A DNA stretch of 64,000 bases from NCBI RefSeq assembly GCF_000003855.2, contig NW_003101682.1, positions 5,897,607 to 5,961,606 of the forward strand, written 5' to 3'. How positions within the stretch are numbered: the stretch's first letter is position 1; each line of letters opens with the position of its first letter. The stretch comes from Blastomyces gilchristii SLH14081. Taxonomy: Eukaryota; Ascomycota; Eurotiomycetes; Onygenales; Ajellomycetaceae. The translations under genes were made by a program, and so were the position numbers. The notes below the pieces were generated by a model. The model worked only from the letters and a program-made list of their open reading frames with translations. It was not told the DNA's origin and ran no database searches. Positions 1-11,199 of this stretch are shown piece by piece.

Positions 1-1502
1 TGAGTTAACTGATGAAAATAAAGAAGAGACTCTTTCTCTGATTATATGATTTAAGCTCATCTTTATAACTCTCAGAGCATAGTTTATACAGGCCTTTTCA
101 AATTGAATAGTAGAAGATGGAATTGAGGCTTCAATTTTCATTGCTTTAATAGAAGATGATTTGAATACTCTCAGAATTCTTCTCAAAGCTCTGTTTTATA
201 GACTTTGAAACAGTTTAGTGAAGTTATCTTGATTGTTTCATCAAACTTGAACTTCATAATCAGCTACTGAGATAATACAGGCTATGTATAACTGTCTCAT
301 AGCCTGAAAAGATAGACCTCTCTCAGTATTTGATAGTCTGATTATACTATTCAGTAGTCTCTCTGCCTTGATGATTCTTTGTTGAATATGATATTTAAAA
401 TTCAACTTGGAGTTTAACCATACTTCTAGTCATTTGACATTCAAACTGGGTTTAATCTCTTTATTCAGAAGAGTTAGACTTAGTTCTTTCTCATTAAATC
501 TGAGAAAAAAGTGAATTAACTCAGTTTTATTCATATCAAATTGAATTAGATTGATATCTGCTCTAATAAAGATTTTCTTTACTGCTTTCTCAATCACTTC
601 TAAATTCTCTTTGATTTTCTTTGAACTGTAGAGAAGATCAATATCATCTACATAACTTGAAGATCTCACTATTTTCATCTCTCTATTCTTGAATAAATAT
701 GCAGTGTATATTACAAATAAAACAGATGAGATTGAAGATTCTTGTGATACTTCTATTTTTATCTCAGTTTTATCTAGTTTTCTTCCATCAAAGAATAGTT
801 ATATAATTCTTTTAGACATGAAACAATCAACTCATTTTATTAGAGAAAGTGACAGTTTTAACATCTTCAAAGTTTGAATCATCTTAGACTTTGAAACATG
901 ATTAAATGCATCTTTTATATCAATAAAAACTGCAGTTGAGACCAGGCCTTCATGCTTTACTACTTGAACATTATGAAGAACTGAGAGAACAGTATCAATT
1001 GCAGAACATTGTTTTCTATCTCTCATTTATTCATTAAATAGAAGACAATCACTAATAGAGCTTATAAAAGATAATCTAGTAGCTATTATCTTTTCTAGAA
1101 CTTCTCTCAAACAGTTCAACAGAGATATTACTCTATATAACTTAGAAACTGAAGCTTTTCTATTAGGTTTTGCAAGGATTACTTCAGTAGCTTCTCTCCA
1201 GCATTCAGAATGATAACCATTTCTTAAGAGATTGAAAAAGAGCTCAAAATATTCATTCTTCAAGTAGAAATATGTGTTTTGAATAATTAAATGATTAATT
1301 GAATCAGGTCATGCAGCAGTTTTAATTGAACTTGAGAATATTACTGACTCTAGTTCATCACCTGTAAGCTCAGGTCATTCCCAGTTATTTTCATCAATAT
1401 ATTCATGAAATGACATATTCTTCTCTTCTAAATATGATGAGTTTTGAAAGAGAATTCTTATAAAAGCTTGATATTTTTTCTCAAAAGAGTTTACTGTATA
1501 CA
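1..1502 (-). pseudogene. LINE ORF2 reverse transcriptase domain (decayed)
   Basis: This would copy LINE RNA into DNA at a nicked chromosomal target. Read on the minus strand, about 1263-1030 gives the typical non-LTR RT opening (W-R-A-x-V-I-L-x-K-P, then Y-R-x-I-S-L-L and L-E-K-I-I). About 933-885 gives the catalytic FIDIKDAFNHVS block, and 654-643 gives YVDD, the form of the YADD box. The frames are broken between these blocks. The first ~220 bases match 45060-45258 in LINE4 closely. The right edge is the A1 insertion point; the left side runs out of the window. Confidence 0.88.
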
Positions 1503-1680
1503 TGTGATTCAAAGGTTGCTTAAGCCAGCGTACGATTACAGGCGTACGCCGGCTTCTTATATATTGAATCTCGTACGCTAAATTAATTAGTGGCCGCTAT
1601 GGCCCCCTTTACATTCGTACGCTAGTAGTTCGGAAGCGGCCGCGTTATTATCCGACGGTTGTACATTCTTCCGAACCACA
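1503..1680 (-). repeat. A1 3' LTR
   Basis: This 178-bp LTR begins TGTGATTCAAAG on the plus strand and ends CCGAACCACA, and it matches 9625-9802 almost exactly. It keeps many CpG sites, including two NotI-like GCGGCCGC-type palindromes. The element reads on the minus strand, so this is the downstream LTR. Confidence 0.93.
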
Positions 1681-1692
1681 TCCTCCCCCACC
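1681..1692 (-). promoter_or_regulatory. A1 polypurine tract
   Basis: Directly beside the 3' LTR the minus strand reads GGTGGGGGAGGA, a purine run of the kind that primes plus-strand DNA synthesis. The matching site in A2 is 62015-62026, decayed to GGTGAGAGAGAA, immediately before its 3' LTR. Confidence 0.75.
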
Positions 1693-1985
1693 AGATTCGG
1701 TCATGCCCACGTGACCATGTCATACGCCCTAGCTTCATGCGGATTAGCTCGCCACTAGCGTTTCATGATCATGTGACCTATCCCTGATTCGGCTAGCATC
1801 CCGTGTACACCCTCACAAAGAAACTTCCACTATATTACACCACTCATCCACTAACTTTTCCCATCCTCCAACCATCATCTCCATCATCGTCATCATCGAA
1901 CGCCACCACCATCCCAGATTCCTACCCCTCCTCCTGTTCAACTCTTTCTATCTGTCCACCTATCACATCATACGCGTTCCTGGCA
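1693..1985. other. A1 segment between PPT and antisense gene
   Basis: About 290 bases of CpG-rich, relatively undecayed sequence separate the polypurine tract from the antisense start codon. It would be the promoter and 5' UTR of the antisense gene. An upstream ATG opens at 1803 and runs in frame into exon 1. I see no clear TATA box. Confidence 0.4.
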
Positions 1986-3660
1986 ATGGCCCCCCATTCC
2001 CACAACAAGCGTCATCGTAGTGCCCATACCGGGCAGTTCGTTAGCAGTAAGTGTAATGCATTGTGGAACATGGTCAGGACTTGTTTATCTTCTAACGATC
2101 GCCAGAACATATTACCATGGATGACACACCTTCTCCACCTCCTCATACGCCCCCGACCGTTTCCTTCAGCGGGTTTCTGATTGTGTTTTCTGGCACGATT
2201 TTGCGTGGACGCAGATGCTGATATGTTTGTTTTTATTTGTGTAGAATCTTCACACGTTGACAGATCCGCGTCCGCTGATGATAGTGAACCCGATGTTGAA
2301 TCATTGGTCGAGAACTTGGAGGACGCGATAATGGAGGAATTGCCTGTGTCATGTGTGGCCGGGTCTCCCGCGTCCCCCCTTGCCCCTTCTGCCGCTCCTT
2401 CCTCTGCTGCTCCCCCCTCTGTCCCTTCCTCTGCCGCTCCCCAATCTCCTACACTTGCCCCTGTGTCTGGTTCTCCCGCTCCCGCTACCCCTGTTCTCAC
2501 GACCCCTGATTTTGCCGCCTCTGCTTTCATTACCAGCTCTCCCCATTTCAAGGAGATGTTGTGTAGGCTTAATGAACCATGTTTCCCAGCATGTACACTC
2601 CCGCCCTTCTTACCGACTCCCAGAATGATTTATTGCACAAAGACTGTGTATGACATGACTATCTGAAGCTTGGTCACAGACACCAATTATTATGTTTGTT
2701 TTAAATATTCATGGTGAGACAATTGTTCATTCATATCAGAGAATCACCTCTCTTCTCAACAGTATCTAGATTGTAAGTCTTTTCATTTTTCATCTTTTCT
2801 TTCTGATGCTGATTTTCCTGTTCTTAGGAAAAATCATTATAAGTTTTGCTGTGTATGAAGTTGTGACATTCATAGATATCAAGAAGCTTTTTACAACTGT
2901 AAAGTTCAACATCACAGAGATATCTGCTCTGACAAATTTCTTCAGAATGATAGATCTGTATCAGTCTATTCTCTGATATCTATCATTCAACTTTGTGATG
3001 CAGGCAAAAGATATCTGTGTTTTCAGAAACAGGAACACAGATGTTGTACTCTTTTACATCTGTAGATGTGAGACTTATACACCTTGTCTGAGATATTATC
3101 ATGAGAATGAGCTGTTTGCATGCTGTGTTCTGCTTTCTGCATTTCTCTGTGTTTCTCTCTCTCTTTCTGAGAAGCTCTGTGTGTGTTGTAATTACATATA
3201 CAATTCTAAGATCAGCAGATGTTTATTTGATAATTGTTATCTCTGCTTTTGCAGTTTTATATGCTAATAATAGTTCTTAGTTACTTCAGTATCAGAGATC
3301 ATTTTAATCAAAGATAATAATATCACTGAGACTACTCTCTCTCACTCTTAAGCTTCTCTTATCACTTTCTCTCTCTTCTCTGCAGAGAAGGTTGTGTGTA
3401 TACTGAGTTATAAGTATTCAGTCTCAGATAACTTCTGCTGTTATTTATTCAGTTCTGTATCTTCTTCTTCTTCTATTTCTTTCATCTCTGCTCTTTCTGC
3501 TCTGGCTTCTGATTCTGCAGATTCTGCACTCTTCTTCAATTTCTCTACACATATACATGTGCATTTCTATATTGGCATTTCAGTCAATCTTGTGATAAAT
3601 GATATTAATGTTGTACATAGAGTAGTAGAGAAATTGAAGATATATACAGCATTATTATAA
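1986..3660 (+). pseudogene. Antisense multi-exon Cys-rich gene carried by A1
   Basis: The product is unrecognised. It runs opposite to gag-pol. Exon 1 starts ATG 1986 (protein begins MAPHSHNKRHRS) and stops at 2046. Intron 1, 2047-2105, has GTAAGT, CTAAC at 2092 and CAG. Exon 2 joins in frame to exon 3 (from 2245) if intron 2 is 2169-2244, with a GC donor in this copy. Intron 3 is 2773-2827 (GTAAGT...CTTAG). Further introns near 3215-3254 and 3405-3451 are less certain. Exon 3 is Ser/Pro/Ala-rich; the exon 4 region (about 2995-3215) is Cys-rich. In-frame stops at 2664, 2829 and 2973 are mostly TGA where A2 also has a stop, fitting lost Trp codons. A2 carries the same gene at 61717-60043. It could be a captured host gene or an old accessory gene. 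Confidence 0.7.
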
Positions 3661-3719
3661 GAGTAGCTTGCAGCTCTCAAATTCCTTACAGATCTCAAGT
3701 TTTAAGATTTTCTTTATTT

Positions 3720-5800
3720 TTAACATTTTTCAGATGACATGACATTGAAAATAGATTAAACATGTGATATATGAAAATGAATAAGATGTGTATAATAATA
3801 TTTATCTTTTACAGTTAACTCTTATAATTGATGATTAATTCATTATCTCTTTTCTTTTCTTATACTTTTTCTTTATCTGCTAGTCATTACTCTTATACAA
3901 TCTCTATATAATACAGTGTTTAATGACTAGATTCAGCAGTTTTCATCTTTTATAATTCTGTCTTATATATTATACTATCTCTCTTTGCCTGCTCAGATTA
4001 CTACAGTGAACAGCTCATTGAAACTAATCTTACTCAATCTCTGAGTGTCTTCAGAGGTTAAGATGACTTAATCTCATATATTTATAAATATTTCAGATAG
4101 TTTATCCTCTATAGTCTCTGTAATTGAACTGATATAAATAGTTGAATTTAACTCTGAATTTCTTTTTCTTCTATAATCTGACTTATATACAAGTCTGCTG
4201 CTTTGAGACTACTTTTTATCATATTATATCTACTATCTGCAGTGTGTTATTATATAACTGACTACAGTTTCATCACTTATTAAAGTATAATATTTATCTG
4301 ATTTCTTCATTTCTTCTCATTCTTTTCTTATAATTGTGAAAAGATCAGAATAAGTGAGATTATCTGATTTATAAGTGTCTATGATTTCTCTTACTTTATA
4401 AGACTTTTTAATTATAAGCTTCTTCTTTTTCAACACTGATGATAGTGCTGTGAATGATTATAATTCACTCAGATCTTATATCTTTACTTTCATAAGTTAT
4501 AAATCATTGATTAAGTTGTATAAGATCTGTTTCTCTGATTCTTTCAATACATACATTCTCAGAGAATGTGATTTGAGTATTTTATATGACTTAAATCATC
4601 TAGATTGAAACTTCTCAGAACTCTTATTATATATAAGAACTTATATTCTCATCTTGAGACTTGATTTCTTAACTAGTGAGTCTTGTATTCTTTTTGATTG
4701 AATTGCTCAGTTCAGAAGTAACTCATTAGCTTTTGCACATGCATGGCTGATCTCTTTCAATCTTGGTTCTGCATCTGTGACTGCTGCATTCACAACTGCT
4801 ACTACTGCATCTGTAACTGCTGTTCCTACTGCATCTGCAACTGTTGCATCCGCAACTGCTGTTTCCTTTCTCATCTTTTCCGAAGCATTCTCCGGGATGC
4901 GCGGATGCAATTCATACAACAGGTAGAATGATGAATGCTTAGAGACTGCATGCTGTTGAATTCATGTAGTCAATAGCACCTGCCTGAGATATTCATCTCA
5001 TAGTCTCATAGACTTACTCACTAGATATTTCATCAGCATGTTGCTCAAGATTTCATTCAAGTATTTCATCTTTCTGTTCATCTGCAGATGATATAGTGTT
5101 GTTCTACAATGTCTTGTCTGTAACTGACTCATGAAATGCCTCATCACTTCTTTCACAAGGTTTGCACTGTTATCAGTTAGAATCTCACGCGGCATTTCAT
5201 AGTTGACATAGATCTCATTATATAGAAACTTCACTACTATCTTCTCTGTTATCTCTGAAACTGCTTTTGCAACTGATCAGTCAGTAGTGTAATCAATAGC
5301 AGTGATTATTCATCAATTTTCATTTGACATTCACAGCAATATATCTATAAGATTCACTTCTCATTATTTGAATAATTATATTATACACTTTATCTGATAT
5401 TATACTTTCTCATATTCTAACTCTTTCTTAGATTCTTTCAGAATCTGATAATTCAAGCACTTGTGAGTGTACATCTGAATGTTCTCAGTCATACTTGACT
5501 AGTATACTCTTGATTTGAGTACACTCATGAGTTCAGAGCTTTCTAAGTGACTGAATTCCTTGTGCATATGAGTCATTAAGTCATGTTGAAATGAAGATTC
5601 TAGATAGAAAGCTTCTATGTATTCTAGATCACAGTAAAACATAATATCATTTTTCAATTTTCTCAGCTTGAAGTTCAGAAGTATCTCTTCTACTACTTTC
5701 ACAAGATACTTGTTATTCAATATCTTGTCATTCTTCAAGTGAGAGATTATGACATTCACTCATTCTGATTCCTTGCATTCTCTCAGTATATTTAATACAA
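3720..5800 (-). pseudogene. A1 integrase and pol C-terminus
   Basis: Integrase inserts the cDNA copy into the chromosome. On the minus strand about 5759-5499 holds the zinc-binding N-terminal part (H-x-H region at HMHKEFSH). About 5234-4998 holds the catalytic core, with ILTDNSANLVKEVM and RTTLYHLQMN, decayed from the usual TDNG and YHPQ-N-G forms. The C-terminal part reaches about 4000-3720 and has a GPY-like region. I see no clear chromodomain here, unlike families B, C and D. A repeat expansion sits at about 4765-4862. Several frame breaks and stops make it non-functional. Confidence 0.85.
4765..4865 (-). repeat. In-frame repeat expansion in A1 integrase
   Basis: About 90 bases of degenerate 15-bp units (GCATCTGYAACTGCT and variants, plus strand) encode a run of Val-Ala-Asp/Thr-Ala residues. 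At the same place A2 (about 58918-58946) has a single unit. The expansion accounts for most of the length difference between A1 and A2. Confidence 0.7.
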
Positions 5801-7340
5801 ACATTTCTTATACCTGATTTGTAGAACTCTCACTTATGAAATCAGATCTGTGACTGATTGTGTTAGATATTATGATATCTGATTCTTTTCAGTATTTGAT
5901 ATGAAGATTGTATACTTAAAACTCTGAGATTCAACATGCTAAGTATTTGAAAGGTTTTATTATTAATTATAGATAGATAAGACTTTTATAATCTGTGATT
6001 ACTGTTGTTATATGTCTGTTATTAATATATCTATTTTATAACATCAGCATGTGCTTAATCACTAGTAATTTCTTTTCATACACTGAGTAGTTGAGCTCAG
6101 TATCTGATAGTTTTCTATTATTATATATCACTGAGTACAGCTTGCTGTTCTTGTTTATCTGTAGAAGAGTGTCTTCAATAGCTCATTCAGATGCATCTGT
6201 CTCAATGTAGAAAGATTTATTATAATCTGATTGAATAAGCACTGAGAATATTATTACACATTTTCTCAGTGTGAGAAAAGTCTCTTCACACACAGTATTT
6301 CAGATAATTGAATAAAACTTCTTCTTTCACAGATTTGTATTCATTTCTCTTAAGAGATCTGAGAGTGATGCAGATATTTGTATGAAATTCTTGATAAATC
6401 TGCAGTAATATGAGATCAACTTAAGAAACTGTTATATATAATATACATTTCTTAGCTGCAGTTAATTTACTATAACATTCAATTTCTTCAGAATGAGATG
6501 TATATAGTTATCACTCACTACATATTCTATGAACTTCAACTCTTTCATTTCAAACACATACTTAATTGATTTAGTATAGAGCTTATACTCTGTCAGAGTT
6601 GTAAGTACTTTATCAAGATACTTCAGATATTTATTATATGAGTTTGAAAAGACTAGAATGTTATTGAGATATATGAGATATGAGGTTTTATTCTGTTTAT
6701 AAAGAATTGTATTCATCATTGTTTGAAAGATGATAAGCATATTTATCAGACTGAATAATATTATCAGAAATTCAAACTTTTCTCATTGTATATTAAATAT
6801 AGTTCACAGAACTGACAGTTTATCTACACAGATCTGTCAGTATTCTGAGAGAAGATTGATCTTTAATAGATATCAGGCATTTTCAACTGTATTCAACTGT
6901 TGTTGAATATATAACAGTGAATATTCATTCTTAATTATAAGCTTATTAAGTGTGTGATAATTAATATATATTCATCACTTCTCATCTATCTTTTTCATGA
7001 ATAGAACTGGAAAGCCTCACATACTTAATAAGAGTTATATGAGATTATATTCTAGAAGGTCAGTGATCTGATATTTCTGTTTTTTAAGATGCATTTGTGA
7101 CAGAGAGTATACATTCTGATTGACTGATTTTGCATTCTCTGTATCAATCTCATGTATGAATTCTTGTTTCAGCAGTAATTTCAGTGAAAGATCTGTTTAA
7201 AAGACCTTCTCATACTTCTTCAGAAGCTTCTTCATACACTTATAATCTCATATATTTTTTATCTTGGTTTTCTTCACTTCTGAGTTCTGTATAACATACA
7301 GAATGCTTTCAGATAAGGTCTTGTAAATTATTCTCTTTGC
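5801..7340 (-). pseudogene. A1 reverse transcriptase and RNase H
   Basis: Read on the minus strand, this covers RT then RNase H of the A1 polyprotein, making DNA from genomic RNA and degrading the RNA. The YxDD box is at 6671-6660, reading YLNN followed by ILVFS, so both catalytic Asp codons are changed. The RNase H part follows at about 6300-5950. The A2 counterpart is 49505-50850, whose YxDD box reads YLND. Stops are scattered through the region. Protease lies directly upstream and integrase downstream, as in one gypsy pol frame. Confidence 0.85.
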
Positions 7341-7399
7341 TTATTAATATATAAGCAGATTTAATTCTTCTATATCAGAGATGTGAAATGTTCTTCTCA

Positions 7400-7760
7400 T
7401 ATCAGTTAATAGAATTGTATGAACCATTTTCTTTCTATCAGTCAACTGCATATAATATGTACATCATTGAATCTGCAGATTGAACCTTTGAAATTAATTA
7501 AGTTTAAGAATAAGGTTGTATTTCATGTTCTGCAGCTCTCATGCTTAAATATAGTAAGATCATTCTCTGAAGTACAAGAAAACTCTTACTTTTATAAGTG
7601 ATATCAAATATCAGTTATTAGATAATCTTATATATCAGAGATTCTTCACTCAGCAGACTTCTTTCAATCTTTAAATTATATGATTATTAATATATTGTGT
7701 AGAAGCTTCTGTGTCTGCTAATACTTTTACAGTCATCTCTTGATTCTTACTCAAGTGCTC
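7400..7760 (-). pseudogene. A1 aspartic protease domain
   Basis: This retropepsin would cut Gag-Pol. The active-site block at 7718-7701 reads A-D-T-E-A-S, where the family has A-D-T-G-A-S. A2 has the same Glu at 48893-48910. The change needs only GGA to GAA and fits the local decay. A hydrophobic NLILELDWF stretch, typical of the retropepsin C-terminal part, follows. Confidence 0.75.
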
Positions 7761-7899
7761 TCTATATATTAACATTTCAGATCTCAAGACATTGAGATGA
7801 GTGTTCACTTCATCATTCTCACTCATACTTCATTCAGAAGTCTGCTTCTTCTTTGTATTTGCAGAATTCAGAGAATCATCTAACACAGACATCTCTTTC

Positions 7900-9211
7900 A
7901 CTTTAAAGACTTTTCATAGAAAATCAGTGAGTGTCTTCAAGCTCACTGATTCTGCTAGTTTTTTAACTCTCTTGCTTCTCTTGACTGTACACACTGAGTG
8001 TAATCTTTTATATCATGATTTTAGCATTCACAGTTGAAGCAAGCTTGATGCTCATAATACTAAGATTTTCACTCAGAGAATCTCTTTTTCAGAGAATTCA
8101 GTGCTTTAGTAATAATATTCAGATCTAGATTCATCATATCTGAGTGTGTAACTTGTATTATAGAAGTCTGATTATCTGTTCTTTACTAAAATATACTTAA
8201 TTACAGTATTTTCTATTATAATTAACTCACTTATTTCTATATAATGAGAATATTGTATGCTTTCTTCACTGTGTCTGATTATAAGGTTAAGCATTTTCAT
8301 TTCACTCTTAACTCAGATGTAAGATTATAAATGAAGATCTGTAAATAGAAAGATGTTGAAAGCTCTTCATTCAATGTGAGATAGTGTAAGCTGAAGTGTG
8401 TAAAGTATAATATAAGATTACTTACTTGTCTACACTCAGTGAAGTGTTTGTAATACTTATCTTATATATTCACTTTCTCAAAGTTATATAAGATTCATTT
8501 GAAAAACTTATTTCATATTTGTAAGAATGAATATTACTCTGAGTCTGTAAGATTCATCTTTTTATCAGTTCTTCACAATGACTTTGCTTTTTTATATAGA
8601 AATGCAGCAGATCTTAAGACTTGTTGAAATTTTATTAACTATCTGTCTGTGAGTTCATATTTAATCTGATAATATAATCACATCTGACTTAGTCAGCTGA
8701 TTGCAGCATCATTTTTTCAGTTACTATTAAAGCTTAATAGCTTCAGCAGATCTTTCAGCTTAATGTATCTCATGCTCAGATTCTCATTCTGTGCAGTGAT
8801 TTCTGATAATGTGTACACTTCTGAAGAGATTATGAATAATTATGATAAGATCTTCAGATTCAGTGTAGTTATCTATCTGTGTAAACATTTGATTTCTCAC
8901 TGCAGATCTAAGATCTGGTTTTCTCTATTCTTATTGATGATGATGATTGCATCAGTGAAGCTCTTCATAGTGAATGCTTGATCTGCAGTGAATGTCAATT
9001 ATTGTTTGACTTCTGCCTCAGTCTGTCACTGTGTATGCAAGGCCTTAATCTTGTTTAGAATCCTCATATATGTACAGAGCTTCAATTCTGGTTCAGTGAT
9101 CTCAGCTGTTTTTCTTACTGCTTTGAGTAAACTCTCTGAGAGGTTCTGCATATCTTCCAGTTCAGGTAGCAGAGAAGGGTGTTGTTTATATCAGCTAGAA
9201 GAGGTATTCAT
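7900..9211 (-). pseudogene. A1 gag with zinc knuckle
   Basis: Gag would form the particle and bind RNA. The likely start is ATG at 9211-9209 (MNTSSS), matched by A2 at 47403. The first part is open apart from TGA codons at presumed Trp or Arg positions and looks helical (PELEDMQNLSESLLKAVRKT). The zinc knuckle near 8037-7990 has C-F-N-C-x4-H, with the last Cys changed to Tyr (TAC). Protease follows downstream. A leader of about 410 bases separates gag from the 5' LTR. Confidence 0.8.
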
Positions 9212-9624
9212 TTCAGTGGTTTTCTTGTTGATTGTATGATGTCTATTGTTATATTGCTGTATCACTATATTGTTATATGATTTCTGTTATCATTGTACGA
9301 CTCTGGTGGTGGCCACCCTCCCTTTTTATCCTTCTTTTGAATAGGGAGTGTACTTCTTTGAATCTGGTTCACCGCTCTCATCCCCTTTCTCACATCTCAT
9401 CTGTTCGCATCTCATACATGGCATTTGTCTGGGCATGGAGTTTTTCCCTCAACAAGTGAAGCAGCATCAATTGAATGCTCTTCTGCTTACCACTCTTTGT
9501 ACACTATCTTTTGAGGCATTTCTAGGACCAGACTGGCATGATAACTATGAATCACTTTGTAGGCGGAATTATCACACTCTGGAGGAGCCTGCACTTCTCA
9601 CCGGTTTTTAGACATGCTACCAGA
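9212..9624 (-). other. A1 leader with possible primer binding site
   Basis: This is the untranslated leader between the 5' LTR and gag. Two bases after the LTR the minus strand reads TGGTAGCATGTC (9622-9611). TGGTAGC would fit the 3' end of a tRNA ending GCTACCA, such as initiator Met tRNA, but the next bases do not extend the standard match. The part from about 9290 to the LTR is CpG-rich and lightly decayed. Confidence 0.45.
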
Positions 9625-9802
9625 TGTGATTCAAAGGTTGCTTAAGCCAGTGTACAATTACAGGCGTACGCCGGCTTCTTATATATTGAATCTCATACAC
9701 TAAATTAATTAGTGGCCGCTATGGCCCCCTTTACATTTGTACGCTAGTAGTTCGGAAGCGGCCGCGTTATTATCCGACGGTCGTACGTTCTTCCGAACCA
9801 CA
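9625..9802 (-). repeat. A1 5' LTR
   Basis: This is a 178-bp direct copy of 1503-1680 with seven differences, all at CpG sites. It is the upstream LTR because gag and pol read leftward from it. It is followed by TACA, the target duplication. Confidence 0.93.
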
Positions 9803-11150
9803 TACAATTCATTCTGAAATTCATATTCTAAGGTTAGAAGCTTTGCTACACTTCTTGTTTTAGTATAGTTGAAGGCTTTAAAAACTTCTTTTTCTTATGC
9901 TTCTTTCAGAAATTTGTTTCAGCAATCTGTTTTGACTTTTTTAATATCTGAAAAATATTCATTTCAAATAGCTTTGAACTCTTCATTAGATATTAAGTTA
10001 TTCTTTCACTCTCTCTTAACAGTGACTAATTGCTTTCTTTTAGAAGTGATATTCTCATTTCATCAAGGTTTGAAATACTCAGAAGACTTTTTCTTTGAAA
10101 TATTTTCTTCAATACTTGTTAGAAGAATAGATGTAATCAGCTTTGCTCTATTCTCAAGCATTTCATTTGAGATATCTTGACTTTGATTTCAATAAAGCTC
10201 ACTCTGTCTTTCAGATTTCAGCTGTTTTACTCTTTCTTTAACTGCTTTTCAATCAGCTTTTTCAAAGTTATACTGATTAGAGAGAAGAGGATTTTCACTT
10301 CTTTATTTTTCACTCAGTTCAATATCAAATTGAATGATCTCATGACCTGATCCTGAGGTTTCATTTAAATCAATAAATCAGTTTATAAGTCTTTTTTCAA
10401 TTAGATTTTGTGACATGAAAGTTAGATCTATAATAGATTTCTGTTTCATGCCTTTTCTAAAGAATGTTTGTTGATCAGACTTGTTAACTAAATCTATTGA
10501 ATACTTAAAAGTTCATTCAATCAGTTTATCTGCTCTTACTGCTCTTGTGCACTCTGAGTTTTATCAGAGATGATGTGCATTGAAGTCTTCTGCAATTATA
10601 GAGTTTTTTAAGAAAGTTATATTCAAAAATCCTCTATCAATTGTCCAGATATTGTTGTTTTCTTTCAATGACTTTTCATTATAGATATTTATAAGTTGAA
10701 TAGTATCAAACTTATTCTCTTTATCTATAATATCACTCACTAGAATATCAGAGTCAGATATAATATCAAATCTTAAATTAAATTAATACCTTGATCTTTT
10801 TCTCTCATAGATCACTACTCTTGATTTTATCTCAGATTTTTCAGAGAGAAAGTAGTAATAGCTTGAATAAGAAATGATATACTTTTGCTCAGTATCAAAG
10901 TTTGATTCTTGAAGAAGTATAAAATCAACTTTTTATTCAAATGCAATCTGAAGACAAGAATAAATGCAATTTGAGTTTCTATTCACATTATTTTAAATAA
11001 ATATGATTTTTGAAGAGTTTTTAAACTTTTTTTATTGTTTTTGTTGTATATTCATACTAAGAGAGAGTAGAGATAGAGTAGAATCTAATTTCTATTATCA
11101 GATAGTAGATTATAACTATTTTGAAAAGTAGGAATCTTAACTGCTTGCAT
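9803..11150 (-). pseudogene. LINE copy 1 ORF2 endonuclease domain
   Basis: This is an exonuclease-endonuclease-phosphatase type domain, which nicks target DNA to start LINE integration. On the minus strand about 10600-10540 reads I-I-A-E-D-F-N-A-H-H, the family's G-D-F-N-A-H block with Gly changed to Glu. About 10450-10415 gives S-I-I-D-L-T-F-M-S, and about 10350 gives S-G-S-G-H-E, in place of the catalytic S-D-H. The RT domain continues at 1502, across A1. Several stops interrupt the frame. Confidence 0.82.
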
Positions 11151-11199
11151 TATACCTAGTTTATCACCAGAGTCATTTCTCAATTCTCTAATCTTAATG

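Larger units (their letters stand above)
1503..9802 (-). mobile_element. Ty3/gypsy LTR retrotransposon, family A, copy A1
   Basis: This 8300-bp element has 178-bp LTRs at both ends, TG...CA termini and a perfect 4-bp target duplication TACA (1499-1502 and 9803-9806). Reading right to left on the minus strand gives leader, gag, protease, RT, RNase H and integrase, the Ty3/gypsy order. An antisense gene then lies before the 3' LTR. The two LTRs differ at only about seven positions, all CpG transitions, so insertion was fairly recent, yet the internal coding region is badly decayed. Copy A2 (46842-62193) has the same layout in the opposite orientation. Confidence 0.93.

Noticed and set aside
2349..2628. 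Arg/Gly-rich (minus) and Pro/Leu-rich (plus) frames
   Set aside because: They are other-frame shadows of the CpG-rich, low-complexity exon of the A1 antisense gene and have no match in A2.
4743..4931. Cys-rich plus-strand peptide
   Set aside because: It is the reverse-strand reading of the integrase repeat expansion.
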